NCBI GenBank assembly: GCA_937901805.1 | Contig: CALDJI010000263.1 | Coordinates: 1-8,359 of the forward strand | Direction: 5' to 3' | Origin: an uncultured Clostridia bacterium | Lineage (GTDB): Bacteria > Bacillota > Clostridia > Oscillospirales > Ruminococcaceae | DNA length: 8,359 bases | In this document: positions 1 through 6,197 of the stretch, in pieces | How positions within the stretch are numbered: the first letter of the stretch is position 1 | Layout of the letters: every line of letters begins with the position of its first letter | The notes under the pieces: generated by a model | The model's database searches: none | What the model was told of the DNA's origin: nothing | The model's input: only the letters and a program-made list of their open reading frames with translations | Program-made: the position numbers and the translations under genes

Positions 1-186
1 GGGATCGATGTGTTTGAAGCGGAACCCCCTCTGGACACAAACCATCCGCTCCTCCACTCCAAAAACACCTTGGTCACCCCGCATGTCGCCTTTGCCTCCG
101 CCCAGTCAATGGAAGCCCGCGCACATATTGTCTTTGACAATATTGCCGCCTGGATAGAAGGCCATCAGAAAAATATTATCCTGTAA
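1..186 (+). CDS. D-2-hydroxyacid dehydrogenase, C-terminal end (partial)
   Basis: This is the last 61 codons of a plus-strand gene whose start lies before the window; it ends with TAA at 184-186. The translation opens with GIDVFEAEPP and continues to NTLVTPHVAFAS. These are the two closing landmarks of the NAD-dependent D-2-hydroxyacid dehydrogenase family (SerA, LdhA, HprA types): the catalytic Glu just before Pro (visible residue 8) and the catalytic His of the TPH motif (visible residue 28). The remaining tail fits the end of the catalytic domain (IAAWIEGH). No ACT or other regulatory domain follows, so this is the short form rather than a long SerA with an ACT tail. The substrate cannot be told, because the discriminating N-terminal part is missing. 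Candidates include phosphoglycerate, glycerate/hydroxypyruvate and D-lactate. An intrinsic terminator follows 11 bases after the stop. The family assignment is firm; the exact reaction is open. Confidence 0.88.
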   Translation, partial: GIDVFEAEPPLDTNHPLLHSKNTLVTPHVAFASAQSMEARAHIVFDNIAAWIEGHQKNIIL

Positions 187-197
187 TTTTCCTATCC

Positions 198-231
198 CCG
201 CGAGACTGGAACTTCCTTCTCGCGGTTTTTT
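198..231 (+). terminator. Intrinsic terminator of the dehydrogenase gene
   Basis: An 8-bp GC-rich stem (CCGCGAGA at 198-205 pairing with TCTCGCGG at 218-225) has a 12-base loop and is followed by six T (226-231). It ends transcription of the gene at 1-186. The last T belongs to the stop codon of the convergent alr gene. On the minus strand the hairpin lies directly behind the alr stop but is not followed by a T-run, so it may only partly stop alr transcripts. Confidence 0.88.
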
Positions 232-1457
232 CAAAAATCCCCCTCCAGCAGACGATCCTCTACATGGATTAACTTCCCATCCCGGAAGTATAAACGGGGT
301 ACCCGGCGGCTGATGACGGTAGTAATTTCCGGCTCAATGGTTCCGGCATATACTGCCGCTTCTCCGCAGGAAATTTCTTCTGTACCATCTCTCCCATAAA
401 TGGTGACCAGATCGCCGACACATGCATCTTCTACTTCTGTAATATCCGCCATCATCATGTCCATACAGATGTTTCCGATAACCGGAACCCGTTTTCCTCT
501 GACCAGCAGCACCCCCTGATTAGAGTTCCTGCGGCTGTATCCATCGGTATACCCGCAGGAAACAACGGCCACTCTGGTTTTCCGCTTTGCAATATAAGAA
601 GAAGAGTATCCGACACATTCTCCTGGTAAAACCGTCCGAATCATAGCGATTCGCGACTTAAGCTGGAAAATCGGCTTTAAGGGAGGAATCCTTTTTTGTA
701 TTTCACCCGGGCAGACTCCCCTTAACCCATAAATCAAACTCCCAACGCGTACCATATCCATTGATAATTCCGGATAGTTTATCGCCCCGCCCGTATTGCA
801 CAGATGGCATAAATCCACTTGAAACCCCCGTTCAGCAAGCTGGTTTCGGATCATGACAAAACGGCGGTACTGTTCATAACATTCCTGCTTACTCTGTTCA
901 TCATAGGTCAGGGAATGGTAGAGATGAGAGAACATCCCATTAAAATGGAGATTTTGCAGGGAAAAGGCAGAGAGGATTTCTTCGACTGTCCGCCCCATCC
1001 GCGTTTGATCTCCAAGGCTGTCAAAACCCAAACGGTTCATTCCGGTATTTATCTTAATATGACAGTTTACTTGTACGGCATCCTGTTTGGCACATCTATC
1101 CAGCTGCTGTGCATAATCCAGACATCCCACTGTCTGCGTCAGAGAATATTTTGAGAGCAGAGAGGCGTACCGCGGATCTGTTAACCCCAATATGAGAACC
1201 GGCTTTTCCACTCCGTTTTTCCGCAATTCAATCGCCTCTGCAAGACAGGCGACCGCAAACCAGTCCACACCGCATTCCCGTTCTAAAACCGGGGCCAGAT
1301 AGGCGGCTCCATGTCCATAGGCATCGGATTTAAGGACTGCCATCAGTTTTGTCCCCGCGGGAACAATTTGTTCACGGATAACACGGCAAGATTCTATCAT
1401 TCTGTCGAGATCGATTTCTGCCCAGACACGCTCAATGTATTCCTTATTTTTTTGCAT
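231..1457 (-). CDS. alr: Alanine racemase
   Basis: A 408-residue, PLP-dependent cytoplasmic enzyme that interconverts L- and D-alanine and supplies D-Ala for peptidoglycan. An N-terminal fold-III barrel carries the PLP lysine (Lys43) in AVLKSDAYGHG. INTGMNRLGF (136-145) and CNTGGAINYPELSMDMVRVG (220-239) are conserved barrel strands. The C-terminal beta domain carries GYSSSY (283-288), whose Tyr284 matches the second catalytic base (Tyr265 of the Geobacillus enzyme), and CGYTDGY with Tyr303 at the same 19-residue distance. GNICMDMMMADIT (328-340) is the usual substrate-site segment. Length is slightly above the usual 360-390. The frame stays open upstream to 1520, but the ATG at 1457 is the better start. 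It has an AAAGGGGAGA site 7 bases ahead, its protein begins at the normal WAEIDLD block, and the likely promoter (1492-1520) lies inside the longer version. The gene is divergent from mutT and convergent with the dehydrogenase. Confidence 0.96.
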   Translation of the reverse strand: MQKNKEYIERVWAEIDLDRMIESCRVIREQIVPAGTKLMAVLKSDAYGHGAAYLAPVLERECGVDWFAVACLAEAIELRKNGVEKPVLILGLTDPRYASLLSKYSLTQTVGCLDYAQQLDRCAKQDAVQVNCHIKINTGMNRLGFDSLGDQTRMGRTVEEILSAFSLQNLHFNGMFSHLYHSLTYDEQSKQECYEQYRRFVMIRNQLAERGFQVDLCHLCNTGGAINYPELSMDMVRVGSLIYGLRGVCPGEIQKRIPPLKPIFQLKSRIAMIRTVLPGECVGYSSSYIAKRKTRVAVVSCGYTDGYSRRNSNQGVLLVRGKRVPVIGNICMDMMMADITEVEDACVGDLVTIYGRDGTEEISCGEAAVYAGTIEPEITTVISRRVPRLYFRDGKLIHVEDRLLEGDF

Positions 1458-1464
1458 AGTAAAA

Positions 1465-1474
1465 TCTCCCCTTT
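1465..1474 (-). promoter_or_regulatory. Ribosome binding site that fixes the alr start
   Basis: On the minus strand this reads AAAGGGGAGA, 7 bases ahead of the ATG at 1457. It favours this start over the in-frame ATGs further upstream, which fall in or next to the promoter. Confidence 0.8.
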
Positions 1475-1491
1475 GTAAAAACTCCCTTTCC

Positions 1492-1520
1492 ATCATACCC
1501 TCCATAAACAGTGAATACAA
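1492..1520 (-). promoter_or_regulatory. Probable sigma-A promoter of alr
   Basis: On the minus strand, TTGTAT (1515-1520) and TATGAT (1492-1497) are separated by exactly 17 bases. The expected transcript start near 1485 gives a short leader of about 28 bases carrying the GGGGAG ribosome site. No operator or riboswitch is visible. Confidence 0.72.
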
Positions 1521-1604
1521 TCAAAAATCGAATTCCATTCGACAAAAAATCCAATGCAAATTTGTAAAGAATTTCTAATAAAACCCTTTTAAGTAAAAAA
1601 TTAT

Positions 1605-1632
1605 TTGTTTCCAGGCAATGAATCCATGCTAT
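1605..1632 (+). promoter_or_regulatory. Weak candidate promoter of the mutT gene
   Basis: TTGTTT (1605-1610) and TGCTAT (1627-1632) are 16 bases apart, and the start codon is at 1655. The -10 match is poor. This is the best candidate in the AT-rich divergent spacer but remains tentative. Confidence 0.3.
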
Positions 1633-1654
1633 CCTGGAAAAGGAGGGAAAGCTT

Positions 1655-2041
1655 ATGCAAATTGCAGCTGCAATTTTAATTGAAAACCAAAAAGTATTCA
1701 TCTGCCAAAGAGCCGATGCTGGAAACTGCGCAAACTTATGGGAATTTCCAGGTGGAAAATTGGAAACAGGCGAGACATTGGAGGAATGTGTCGTCCGTGA
1801 ATGCGAAGAGGAGCTTGGAATCCGAATTCAGGTAATCCGGCAGCTCGCCGTCTCCACCTACCAGTACCCGGATAGGAAAGTAGAGATTACCTTCTTTCTG
1901 GCAGAACGAATGCAGGGCGAACCGGAGATCCGGGTTCATCAGCAAATCCAGTGGGTTACTGCATCCCAGCTCCCCGGATATGATTTTTGCCCTGCAGATA
2001 GAGATCTCGTCGCCCAGCTATCCAAAAACCTGCCCCTGTAA
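1655..2041 (+). CDS. mutT: MutT-type Nudix hydrolase (8-oxo-dGTP diphosphatase)
   Basis: A 128-residue cytoplasmic enzyme expected to hydrolyse 8-oxo-dGTP to the monophosphate and pyrophosphate, keeping oxidised guanine out of DNA. The whole Nudix box is present at residues 34-56: G, five residues, E, seven residues, then RECEEELGI, which fits GX5EX7REUXEEXGU with the metal-binding glutamates intact. It is preceded by the WEFPGG segment typical of true MutT proteins. Near the C-terminus, WVTASQLPGYDFCPAD matches the W...L...F.PAD ending of MutT, which favours this subfamily over other Nudix hydrolases. Length equals that of E. coli MutT (about 130). The start is ATG 1655 with an AGGAGG site (1641-1646) 8 bases upstream. 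The gene stands alone, divergent from alr, and ends before the strong terminator at 2082-2110. Other oxidised nucleotides could also be substrates. Confidence 0.92.
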   Translation: MQIAAAILIENQKVFICQRADAGNCANLWEFPGGKLETGETLEECVVRECEEELGIRIQVIRQLAVSTYQYPDRKVEITFFLAERMQGEPEIRVHQQIQWVTASQLPGYDFCPADRDLVAQLSKNLPL

Positions 2042-2081
2042 GCAGTTCCAGACAAAACGGTTAGCCATGTCCTTGCAAAAA

Positions 2082-2110
2082 CCCCCGGAGACTAGGTCTC
2101 CGGGGGTTTT
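2082..2110. terminator. Strong bidirectional intrinsic terminator between mutT and the FemAB gene
   Basis: A perfect 11-bp stem (CCCCCGGAGAC at 2082-2092 with GTCTCCGGGGG at 2096-2106) closes on a 3-base loop. TTTT follows on the plus side and five A (2077-2081) precede, giving a T-run on the minus side. It can therefore end transcripts from both converging genes. The FemAB stop codon is only 2 bases from the plus-side T-run. Confidence 0.95.
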
Positions 2111-2111
2111 C

Positions 2112-3239
2112 TTATTTCTGTTCTGTTTCAGATTTTTTTGTTTCCACAGCTTTTTTCTTTGCCATGCCGTCGCGACCGGTTGTTGTCAGTTTCCGCTGGA
2201 TATGGCGCATTTCCTGCACGGACTTTTCCAGAAAATCAATCATCTTTTTTGTGTTCGGCTTAAAATTATAATCGAATTCCCCGGCAAATTCCACAACCTG
2301 CCCGTTAAAGCCTTTTTTGAACCGGTATACTCCGTAATTCGGACTGTTTTCATCCTGATAATTGGGAATTCCCTGGAAGTCATAGAGGAACCCGCCGTTT
2401 TCCACCGCCCACTGGATCATCGTCCACTGCATGATATGATTTGGCATAACATTGCGCATCTGATTATCCGACGCACCGTATACATAACAGGTCTTGCCCG
2501 CATACTGGGTTGTAATAGCCCCGGAAACCGGCTTTCCTTCATAATAGCAGATATACAGCCGGCAGTGTTCTTCCCCAAGCGCCTTGAGCATCCGCACAAA
2601 ATACTCTTTCGGGCGGATAATAAACCCATCGCGATCGCCCGTCACTTTCATCAGTTCATAAAAGTCGTCGATTTTATCCGGACCGCAGACCTTACATTCA
2701 ACCCCTTTACGCTGGGCAAGCCGGATATTGTATCTCCATTTGCTGTGGAAGCTCGCCAGCAGTTCTTCGGGCGTCTTATTTTCAATATCCAGCATATAGT
2801 TGTTTCTTGTCTGGATAGTCGTAAAATCGGCCATGTTGGGGACAAATTCAAATCCGAGTTTCTTTGCCATGGCTATAAACTTATCATCCGATGCAAGAAT
2901 ATAGGGATCGATTTTAAATTGATAGGATTTGTATTTTTTTGCAAGCGTTTTGGCCCCTTCCAGCAGATCTGCCAAAACTGCCTCATCATGCAAATCACAG
3001 ACCGGACCGCGCGGGGAATACAGCAGAGTCGCCCCCACTACCGGCACCTTCTTTATTAAAACCAGCATGGAGCCGACAATCTTCCCGCTGCCGTCCCTTG
3101 AGACTACCGCTTCGTGCCCCCAGTTAAACTTGACGTCACACCAGCGCAGGGACTGCATAAAACTGCCTGCACGGTGGTTTTTTACAAAGGTTTCATATTC
3201 TTCTCGGACTTCGGGTTTTGTGAGGTCCAATATTTCCAA
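2112..3239 (-). CDS. FemAB-family peptidoglycan interpeptide-bridge aminoacyltransferase
   Basis: About 375 residues, member of the FemAB/FemX/MurM family. These enzymes use aminoacyl-tRNA to add amino acids to the peptide side chain of lipid II at the inner membrane face. Evidence: paired acetyltransferase-like halves; FHSKWRYNIRLAQRKGVE (about 164-181), the family's basic helix at the start of the second half; WAVENGGFLYDFQGIP (about 277-292); and NYGVYRFKKGFNG (about 301-313), the closing signature. No long coiled-coil insert like that of FemA is seen, so it resembles FemX/MurM-like forms. The tail after residue 355 is Lys/Glu-rich and probably disordered. No ATG is available. TTG at 3248 directly abuts the AAGGAG site, whereas TTG at 3239 lies 9 bases from it and is chosen here. 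The gene has its own consensus promoter and a 5' UTR hairpin. Which amino acid is added cannot be read from sequence. Confidence 0.88.
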   Translation of the reverse strand: MEILDLTKPEVREEYETFVKNHRAGSFMQSLRWCDVKFNWGHEAVVSRDGSGKIVGSMLVLIKKVPVVGATLLYSPRGPVCDLHDEAVLADLLEGAKTLAKKYKSYQFKIDPYILASDDKFIAMAKKLGFEFVPNMADFTTIQTRNNYMLDIENKTPEELLASFHSKWRYNIRLAQRKGVECKVCGPDKIDDFYELMKVTGDRDGFIIRPKEYFVRMLKALGEEHCRLYICYYEGKPVSGAITTQYAGKTCYVYGASDNQMRNVMPNHIMQWTMIQWAVENGGFLYDFQGIPNYQDENSPNYGVYRFKKGFNGQVVEFAGEFDYNFKPNTKKMIDFLEKSVQEMRHIQRKLTTTGRDGMAKKKAVETKKSETEQK

Positions 3240-3248
3240 AGCTGACAA

Positions 3249-3254
3249 CTCCTT
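3249..3254 (-). promoter_or_regulatory. Ribosome binding site deciding the TTG start of the FemAB gene
   Basis: The minus strand reads AAGGAG, followed immediately by an in-frame TTG (3246-3248) and, 9 bases on, by a second in-frame TTG (3237-3239). Only the second has workable spacing. No ATG or GTG competes nearby. Confidence 0.65.
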
Positions 3255-3291
3255 CGCTGTGACGGATGTCCCTGATTTTCTCTAATGAATC

Positions 3292-3321
3292 AAACAGCCT
3301 GCCGTATCAGACAGGCTGTTT
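3292..3321 (-). promoter_or_regulatory. Hairpin at the 5' end of the FemAB-gene mRNA
   Basis: A perfect 10-bp stem (AAACAGCCTG at 3292-3301 with CAGGCTGTTT at 3312-3321) and a 10-base loop. It begins roughly 6-8 bases after the transcript start predicted from the promoter at 3335-3363, so it would form the very 5' end of an 80-90-base leader. That position suits an RNA-stabilising or regulatory structure better than a terminator. Only a broken T-rich stretch follows it on the minus strand. Its role is inferred. Confidence 0.6.
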
Positions 3322-3334
3322 TCCACACGAAGAT

Positions 3335-3363
3335 ATTATAACACCCGGCCTATACAGTGTCAA
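3335..3363 (-). promoter_or_regulatory. Perfect-consensus sigma-A promoter of the FemAB gene
   Basis: On the minus strand, TTGACA (3358-3363) and TATAAT (3335-3340) are separated by 17 bases, an exact match to consensus hexamers and spacing. It lies between the CBS-protein stop (3424) and the FemAB start (3239), so the FemAB gene can be transcribed independently and strongly. Confidence 0.9.
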
Positions 3364-3423
3364 TCGAACAACCGGAAACTTCCCGGAGTATACGGACTTT
3401 TTCCAAAGATTCCAGACGGTCTA

Positions 3424-3837
3424 TCAGTGGAGTTTTCTTACAGAAATCTCACTCGGCGCTTTCCAGTCCTTTTCTGTGGCCCTGGCAATATCCCCGATGG
3501 AGAGCATTCCGCGAATTTTGCTGTCTTCCACAACCGGCAGCCGATAGATATGATATTTTCCCATCAGTCTGAGTGCCTTGGAAATACTTTCCCTGGGCGC
3601 GATGCAGCAGGCATCACCGCTCATAATCTCACCCACCCGGCACTGTCCCGGGGATTTCCCTTCAGCAACACAGCGCACAACAATATCCCTGTCGGTCAGC
3701 ATTCCGCAGAGCGTCTGTCCGCAGACCACCGGGATCGCACCGATTCCATACCGGCTCATCAGCCGGGCGGCATATTCGACACGATCTCCTTCCTGAATAC
3801 TGACAATCCTGGTTGACATCACTTCACTGACATACAT
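3424..3837 (-). CDS. Tandem CBS-domain protein
   Basis: A stand-alone 137-residue protein made of two CBS motifs, a Bateman module that usually binds adenosyl nucleotides such as AMP, ATP or SAM. CBS1 covers about residues 3-58 (VSEVMSTRIVSIQEGD ... GIGAIPVV ... GMLTDRDIVVR) and CBS2 about 66-121 (VGEIMSGDACCIAPRES ... YRLPVVEDSKIRGMLSIGDIA). The closing TDRDIV and SIGDIA segments are the usual phosphate/ribose-binding ends. No catalytic domain, DNA-binding domain or membrane segment is attached, so it is a sensor or regulatory subunit of unknown partner. ATG at 3837 is chosen because an AGGAGG site (3847-3852) stands 9 bases ahead; upstream extension would run into queG. That ribosome site overlaps the queG stop codon, giving a 13-base gap and probable translational coupling. 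No clear terminator follows its stop. Confidence 0.88.
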   Translation of the reverse strand: MYVSEVMSTRIVSIQEGDRVEYAARLMSRYGIGAIPVVCGQTLCGMLTDRDIVVRCVAEGKSPGQCRVGEIMSGDACCIAPRESISKALRLMGKYHIYRLPVVEDSKIRGMLSIGDIARATEKDWKAPSEISVRKLH

Positions 3838-3850
3838 CTGTTTTTTCCTC

Positions 3851-4687
3851 CTACCGGTTTGATTCTCCAGTAGTGTTGCCGCCTTTTTGCCCAAGTATGC
3901 TCAAATTTCTCCAAATCACCTTTGCGCCGCGAAAACCGAATGCACGTACTTTACAAAGTTCAGCCGCATTTTCCTCGGTTACTCTTTCCACAAGATCCTG
4001 TGCAAGCGGTTTAAACGGCGCTATCTTCACATTCCGATTCATCGGACAGACGGTCTGGCAGATATCACACCCCCATACAAGGCCGCCCTTTTTTATAAGA
4101 TCCTGCTCTGTGTCGGAAAGTTCCCTTTTCTTCTGCGTGAGAAAGGAAAGACAGTACTCCTCCCGCAACTGTCCGCCGTTCAGTGCACCGCCCGGACAAA
4201 GCCGTTCACAGTTGCCGCAGCCGATACATTCTTTAACCGGAGCATCCTCTACCGGCAGTTCCAGCGTGGTCACAATTTCTCCTAAAAACATCCAGGAACC
4301 GTATTCCGGATGGATCAGAAGCGTATTCCTTCCGATAACGCCAAGTCCCGCCCGTGCAGCGATCAGCACCTCGTCAAACGGGGAGATATCCGCAAACGCG
4401 GCAAATTCTTCCTCCGGAAACTTCTCGGAAAGATCCAGAACCAACTGTTCCAGCACCTGTCCTGCCACGTTATGATAATCCGGCGCACAGGCATACCTGG
4501 ACAAATTCCTTCCTGTACTGTATTCCGCAAGCAAGTAGGGAAACCCAAATACAAACACGGTTCTCGCGCAGGCAGGCACACGGGAAACTGCCCGGCAGGG
4601 GATCTTCAAATCCTCCGGATGAAACCGGCATGCCCCAAAAACAGGGATTCCCGTTTTTTCGATCAAAGCGGCAATTTCTTGATTCAT
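3851..4687 (-). CDS. queG: Epoxyqueuosine reductase-like protein, short form
   Basis: A 278-residue cytoplasmic protein similar to QueG, the cobalamin and 4Fe-4S enzyme that reduces epoxyqueuosine to queuosine in tRNA. Seen in order: RYACAPDYHNV (64-74), matching the RYA..DYH cobalamin-site segment; FADISPFDE (98-106), where Asp100 matches the catalytic aspartate; AARAGLGVIGRNTLLI (110-125), a family hallmark; a first cluster motif CIGCGNCERLCP (154-165); Cys179 in EEYCLSFLT; and a second motif CDICQTVCP (207-215). E. coli QueG is about 380 residues because of a C-terminal HEAT-like part. That part is missing here, as is common in clostridial versions. The start is ATG 4687 with a GGGGAGGAGA site just ahead, although the frame stays open to 4885. 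It is the first gene of a pair with the CBS protein. A related short reductase with another substrate is possible. Confidence 0.85.
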   Translation of the reverse strand: MNQEIAALIEKTGIPVFGACRFHPEDLKIPCRAVSRVPACARTVFVFGFPYLLAEYSTGRNLSRYACAPDYHNVAGQVLEQLVLDLSEKFPEEEFAAFADISPFDEVLIAARAGLGVIGRNTLLIHPEYGSWMFLGEIVTTLELPVEDAPVKECIGCGNCERLCPGGALNGGQLREEYCLSFLTQKKRELSDTEQDLIKKGGLVWGCDICQTVCPMNRNVKIAPFKPLAQDLVERVTEENAAELCKVRAFGFRGAKVIWRNLSILGQKGGNTTGESNR

Positions 4688-4737
4688 GTTTCTCCTCCCC
4701 GTGGACATAATCAGAACAATCAGAGATTCTTTTTCAT

Positions 4738-4767
4738 ATTGTATCATAGTACAAAGATTTCGCACAA
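4738..4767 (-). promoter_or_regulatory. Candidate promoter of the queG-CBS pair
   Basis: On the minus strand, TTGTGC (4762-4767) and TACAAT (4738-4743) are 18 bases apart, about 50 bases before the queG start. An overlapping TATGAT lacks a well-placed -35. The position also argues against the longer queG reading frame to 4885. Confidence 0.45.
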
Positions 4768-4824
4768 GAATCTGACGCAAAACCACTTCCTTTTGCCTGC
4801 ATCCACAAAAGTGACCGGGGCCGC

Positions 4825-4852
4825 TTGACACCCTCTTCCCGCAGAGTATAAT
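4825..4852 (+). promoter_or_regulatory. Consensus sigma-A promoter of the EamA transporter gene
   Basis: TTGACA (4825-4830) and TATAAT (4847-4852) are both perfect hexamers with a 16-base spacer. The expected transcript start near 4859 leaves a leader of under 30 bases. The ribosome site is AGAGGAG at 4868-4874, 12 bases before ATG 4887, which is somewhat long spacing. Confidence 0.88.
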
Positions 4853-4886
4853 GGGTAACGAATCCACAGAGGAGTGAGTTTTCAAA

Positions 4887-5876
4887 ATGAAAAAGGGATA
4901 TCTCTACATCGCGTTGACCACATTGATTTTCAGCACCATGGAAATTGCCATCAAACTGTGCGCGGGGCAATTCCATCCCATTCAAATGACTTTTACCCGT
5001 TTTTTTGTCGGCGGACTGGTTTTAATCCCTTTTGCCGTTTCCGCTTTAAAAAAGAAAAAGACTGCCATTCCATTCAAAGACCTGGGCACCTTCGCCCTGC
5101 TTGGTTTTATCGGCGTACTGGTAAGCATGTCCCTTTACCAAATGTCTGTGGAAAGCACCCCTGCTTCTGTGGTCGCTGTCTTATTCAGCAGTAATCCGGT
5201 ATTTGTGACAATTTTTGCTTTTATCCTGCTCAGGGAACCCATTCATAAAAATAATGTGGCCGCCCTGATATTGGAGGTACTGGGTATCCTGGTCATCATC
5301 AACCCTCTGCATACAAAATTAAGCGTATCCGGCGTCGTACTCGCTGTGGCTTCCACGCTTTTCTTCGCTCTGTATGGGGTAGCCGGGAAACGCAAATGCG
5401 CCCAGTACGGGGGCGTTGTTGTGACCTGTCTAAGCTTCTTATTTGGCGGGTTGGAAATGCTTATCATGATTGGCTTCAGCCATATCCCAGTCATCAGTTC
5501 TTCCCTGTCCTCTGCGGGAATGGGATTGTTTTCCTCCATCCCCCTGTTTTCCGGATATTCCCTGGATAATCTGGCAGTCGTTGCTTTCATTTGCCTGATC
5601 AACACCGGAGCAGGCTACGCTTTCTATTTTCAGGCAATGGAGGCTACTTCAGCCCAGCAGACCTCCCTGGTATTCTTTTTCAAGCCCATTGTCGCTCCTG
5701 TACTTTCCCTTATCATTCTGCATGAAACCATTTCCCTGAACATGTTTTGCGGAATTATTCTGGTGCTCTTCGGCTCTCTTTGCTCCCTGCTTCCGGGACT
5801 TCTTGCCCAATATCGGAAAAAGCGATTTACCGCTTCGCCGGTTACCGCGGAAATTGAAAACAAAACTTTCCAATAA
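4887..5876 (+). CDS. EamA-family (DMT superfamily) transporter
   Basis: A 329-residue inner-membrane protein with two EamA repeats (about residues 5-139 and 148-304) and about ten hydrophobic segments: roughly 5-25, 35-54, 66-86, 92-115, 122-140, 147-166, 175-197, 228-248, 255-279 and 284-305. This is the usual 10-TM drug/metabolite-transporter layout. Repeat features are visible in each half, such as TPASVVAVLFSSNPVFVTIF followed by LREP in the first, and TSAQQTSLVFFFKPIVAPVL followed by LHE in the second. Each is the conserved segment before the helix 4-5 and 9-10 turns. A basic loop (KKKK, 55-58) and a basic tail (YRKKR, 309-313) fit cytoplasmic placement. Family members export amino acids, nucleotides or other metabolites; the substrate cannot be predicted here. 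ATG 4887 sits behind a strong promoter. The gene is transcribed alone, divergent from queG. Confidence 0.92.
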   Translation: MKKGYLYIALTTLIFSTMEIAIKLCAGQFHPIQMTFTRFFVGGLVLIPFAVSALKKKKTAIPFKDLGTFALLGFIGVLVSMSLYQMSVESTPASVVAVLFSSNPVFVTIFAFILLREPIHKNNVAALILEVLGILVIINPLHTKLSVSGVVLAVASTLFFALYGVAGKRKCAQYGGVVVTCLSFLFGGLEMLIMIGFSHIPVISSSLSSAGMGLFSSIPLFSGYSLDNLAVVAFICLINTGAGYAFYFQAMEATSAQQTSLVFFFKPIVAPVLSLIILHETISLNMFCGIILVLFGSLCSLLPGLLAQYRKKRFTASPVTAEIENKTFQ

Positions 5877-5916
5877 GGACGGATATCCGCTATATACCGC
5901 TATTCTACCGGCCAGG

Positions 5917-6138
5917 TGTCCGCATCTTTTGAACTTGGTTATTCTGCCCGCCATCGCATGCGGCTATCTGGATGCCTATACCTACCTTTCAAGAGGCCGA
6001 ATTTTCTGCAAATCTTTTCTCATAATGGGGGACTAATCCTCTTAAAACCGCTTTCTCACTGCGGCAAGGGGCCTGCTGATTGCCTGTCTTTGTTTAGCTT
6101 CTTCCATCTCTATTGGATGCACCAGACCGCGACTATGC
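5917..6138 (+). pseudogene. Decayed N-terminal fragment of a DUF1275/YoaK-type membrane protein gene
   Basis: There is no intact gene here, but one frame (5917-6033) reads a hydrophobic segment followed by ACGYLDAYTYLSRGRIF. This closely resembles the N-terminal signature of the DUF1275 (YoaK) membrane family, roughly GGYLDAYTYL.RGGVF. In the family an AQTGN-(I/V)-(V/I)-LL block follows within a few residues. Here that block appears in the neighbouring frame as SHNGGLILL (about 6016-6042), so at least one frameshift separates the two. The first frame stops at 6034-6036. Nothing recognisable follows before the hairpin at 6142, and no start codon with a ribosome site precedes the fragment. About 70 of the family's usual 200-plus residues remain. 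I infer a gene lost by deletion and frameshift. The resemblance is recalled from the family pattern, not from a search. Confidence 0.6.
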
Positions 6139-6141
6139 ACT

Positions 6142-6197
6142 GCCTTTAAAACAACAATCCTCCGGTAAATTGCCGGAGGATTGTTGTTTTTAAAGGC
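6142..6197. terminator. Long bidirectional hairpin terminator
   Basis: A near-perfect stem of about 24 bp (6142-6165 with 6173-6197) has one bulged base and a 7-base loop. Its inner part is CAACAATCCTCCGG against CCGGAGGATTGTTG. The GC-rich core is flanked by AAAA on the left and TTTTT on the right, so a T-run follows the hairpin on either strand. On the plus strand it is the first good terminator after the EamA gene, about 270 bases beyond its stop, and probably once belonged to the decayed gene in between. Confidence 0.85.

Noticed and set aside
1458..1520. Longer N-terminus for alanine racemase starting at 1520
   Set aside because: The extra codons overlap a good -35/-10 pair (1492-1520), have no family counterpart, and the ATG at 1457 has a well-spaced ribosome site.
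1980..3059. 359-codon plus-strand open frame opposite the FemAB gene
   Set aside because: It is antisense to a clear protein family, passes through the strong terminator at 2082-2110, has no ribosome site, and its translation is Phe/His/Cys-rich noise.
3292..3321. Intrinsic terminator for the queG-CBS unit
   Set aside because: A perfect promoter lies between the CBS gene and the hairpin, the hairpin is almost at the 5' end of the new transcript, and only an interrupted T-stretch follows. A leader structure fits better.
4688..4885. Longer N-terminus for the queG-like protein starting at 4885
   Set aside because: It crosses the divergent promoter region, lacks a ribosome site and adds residues unlike the family. 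ATG 4687 has a strong ribosome site and the expected N-terminus.
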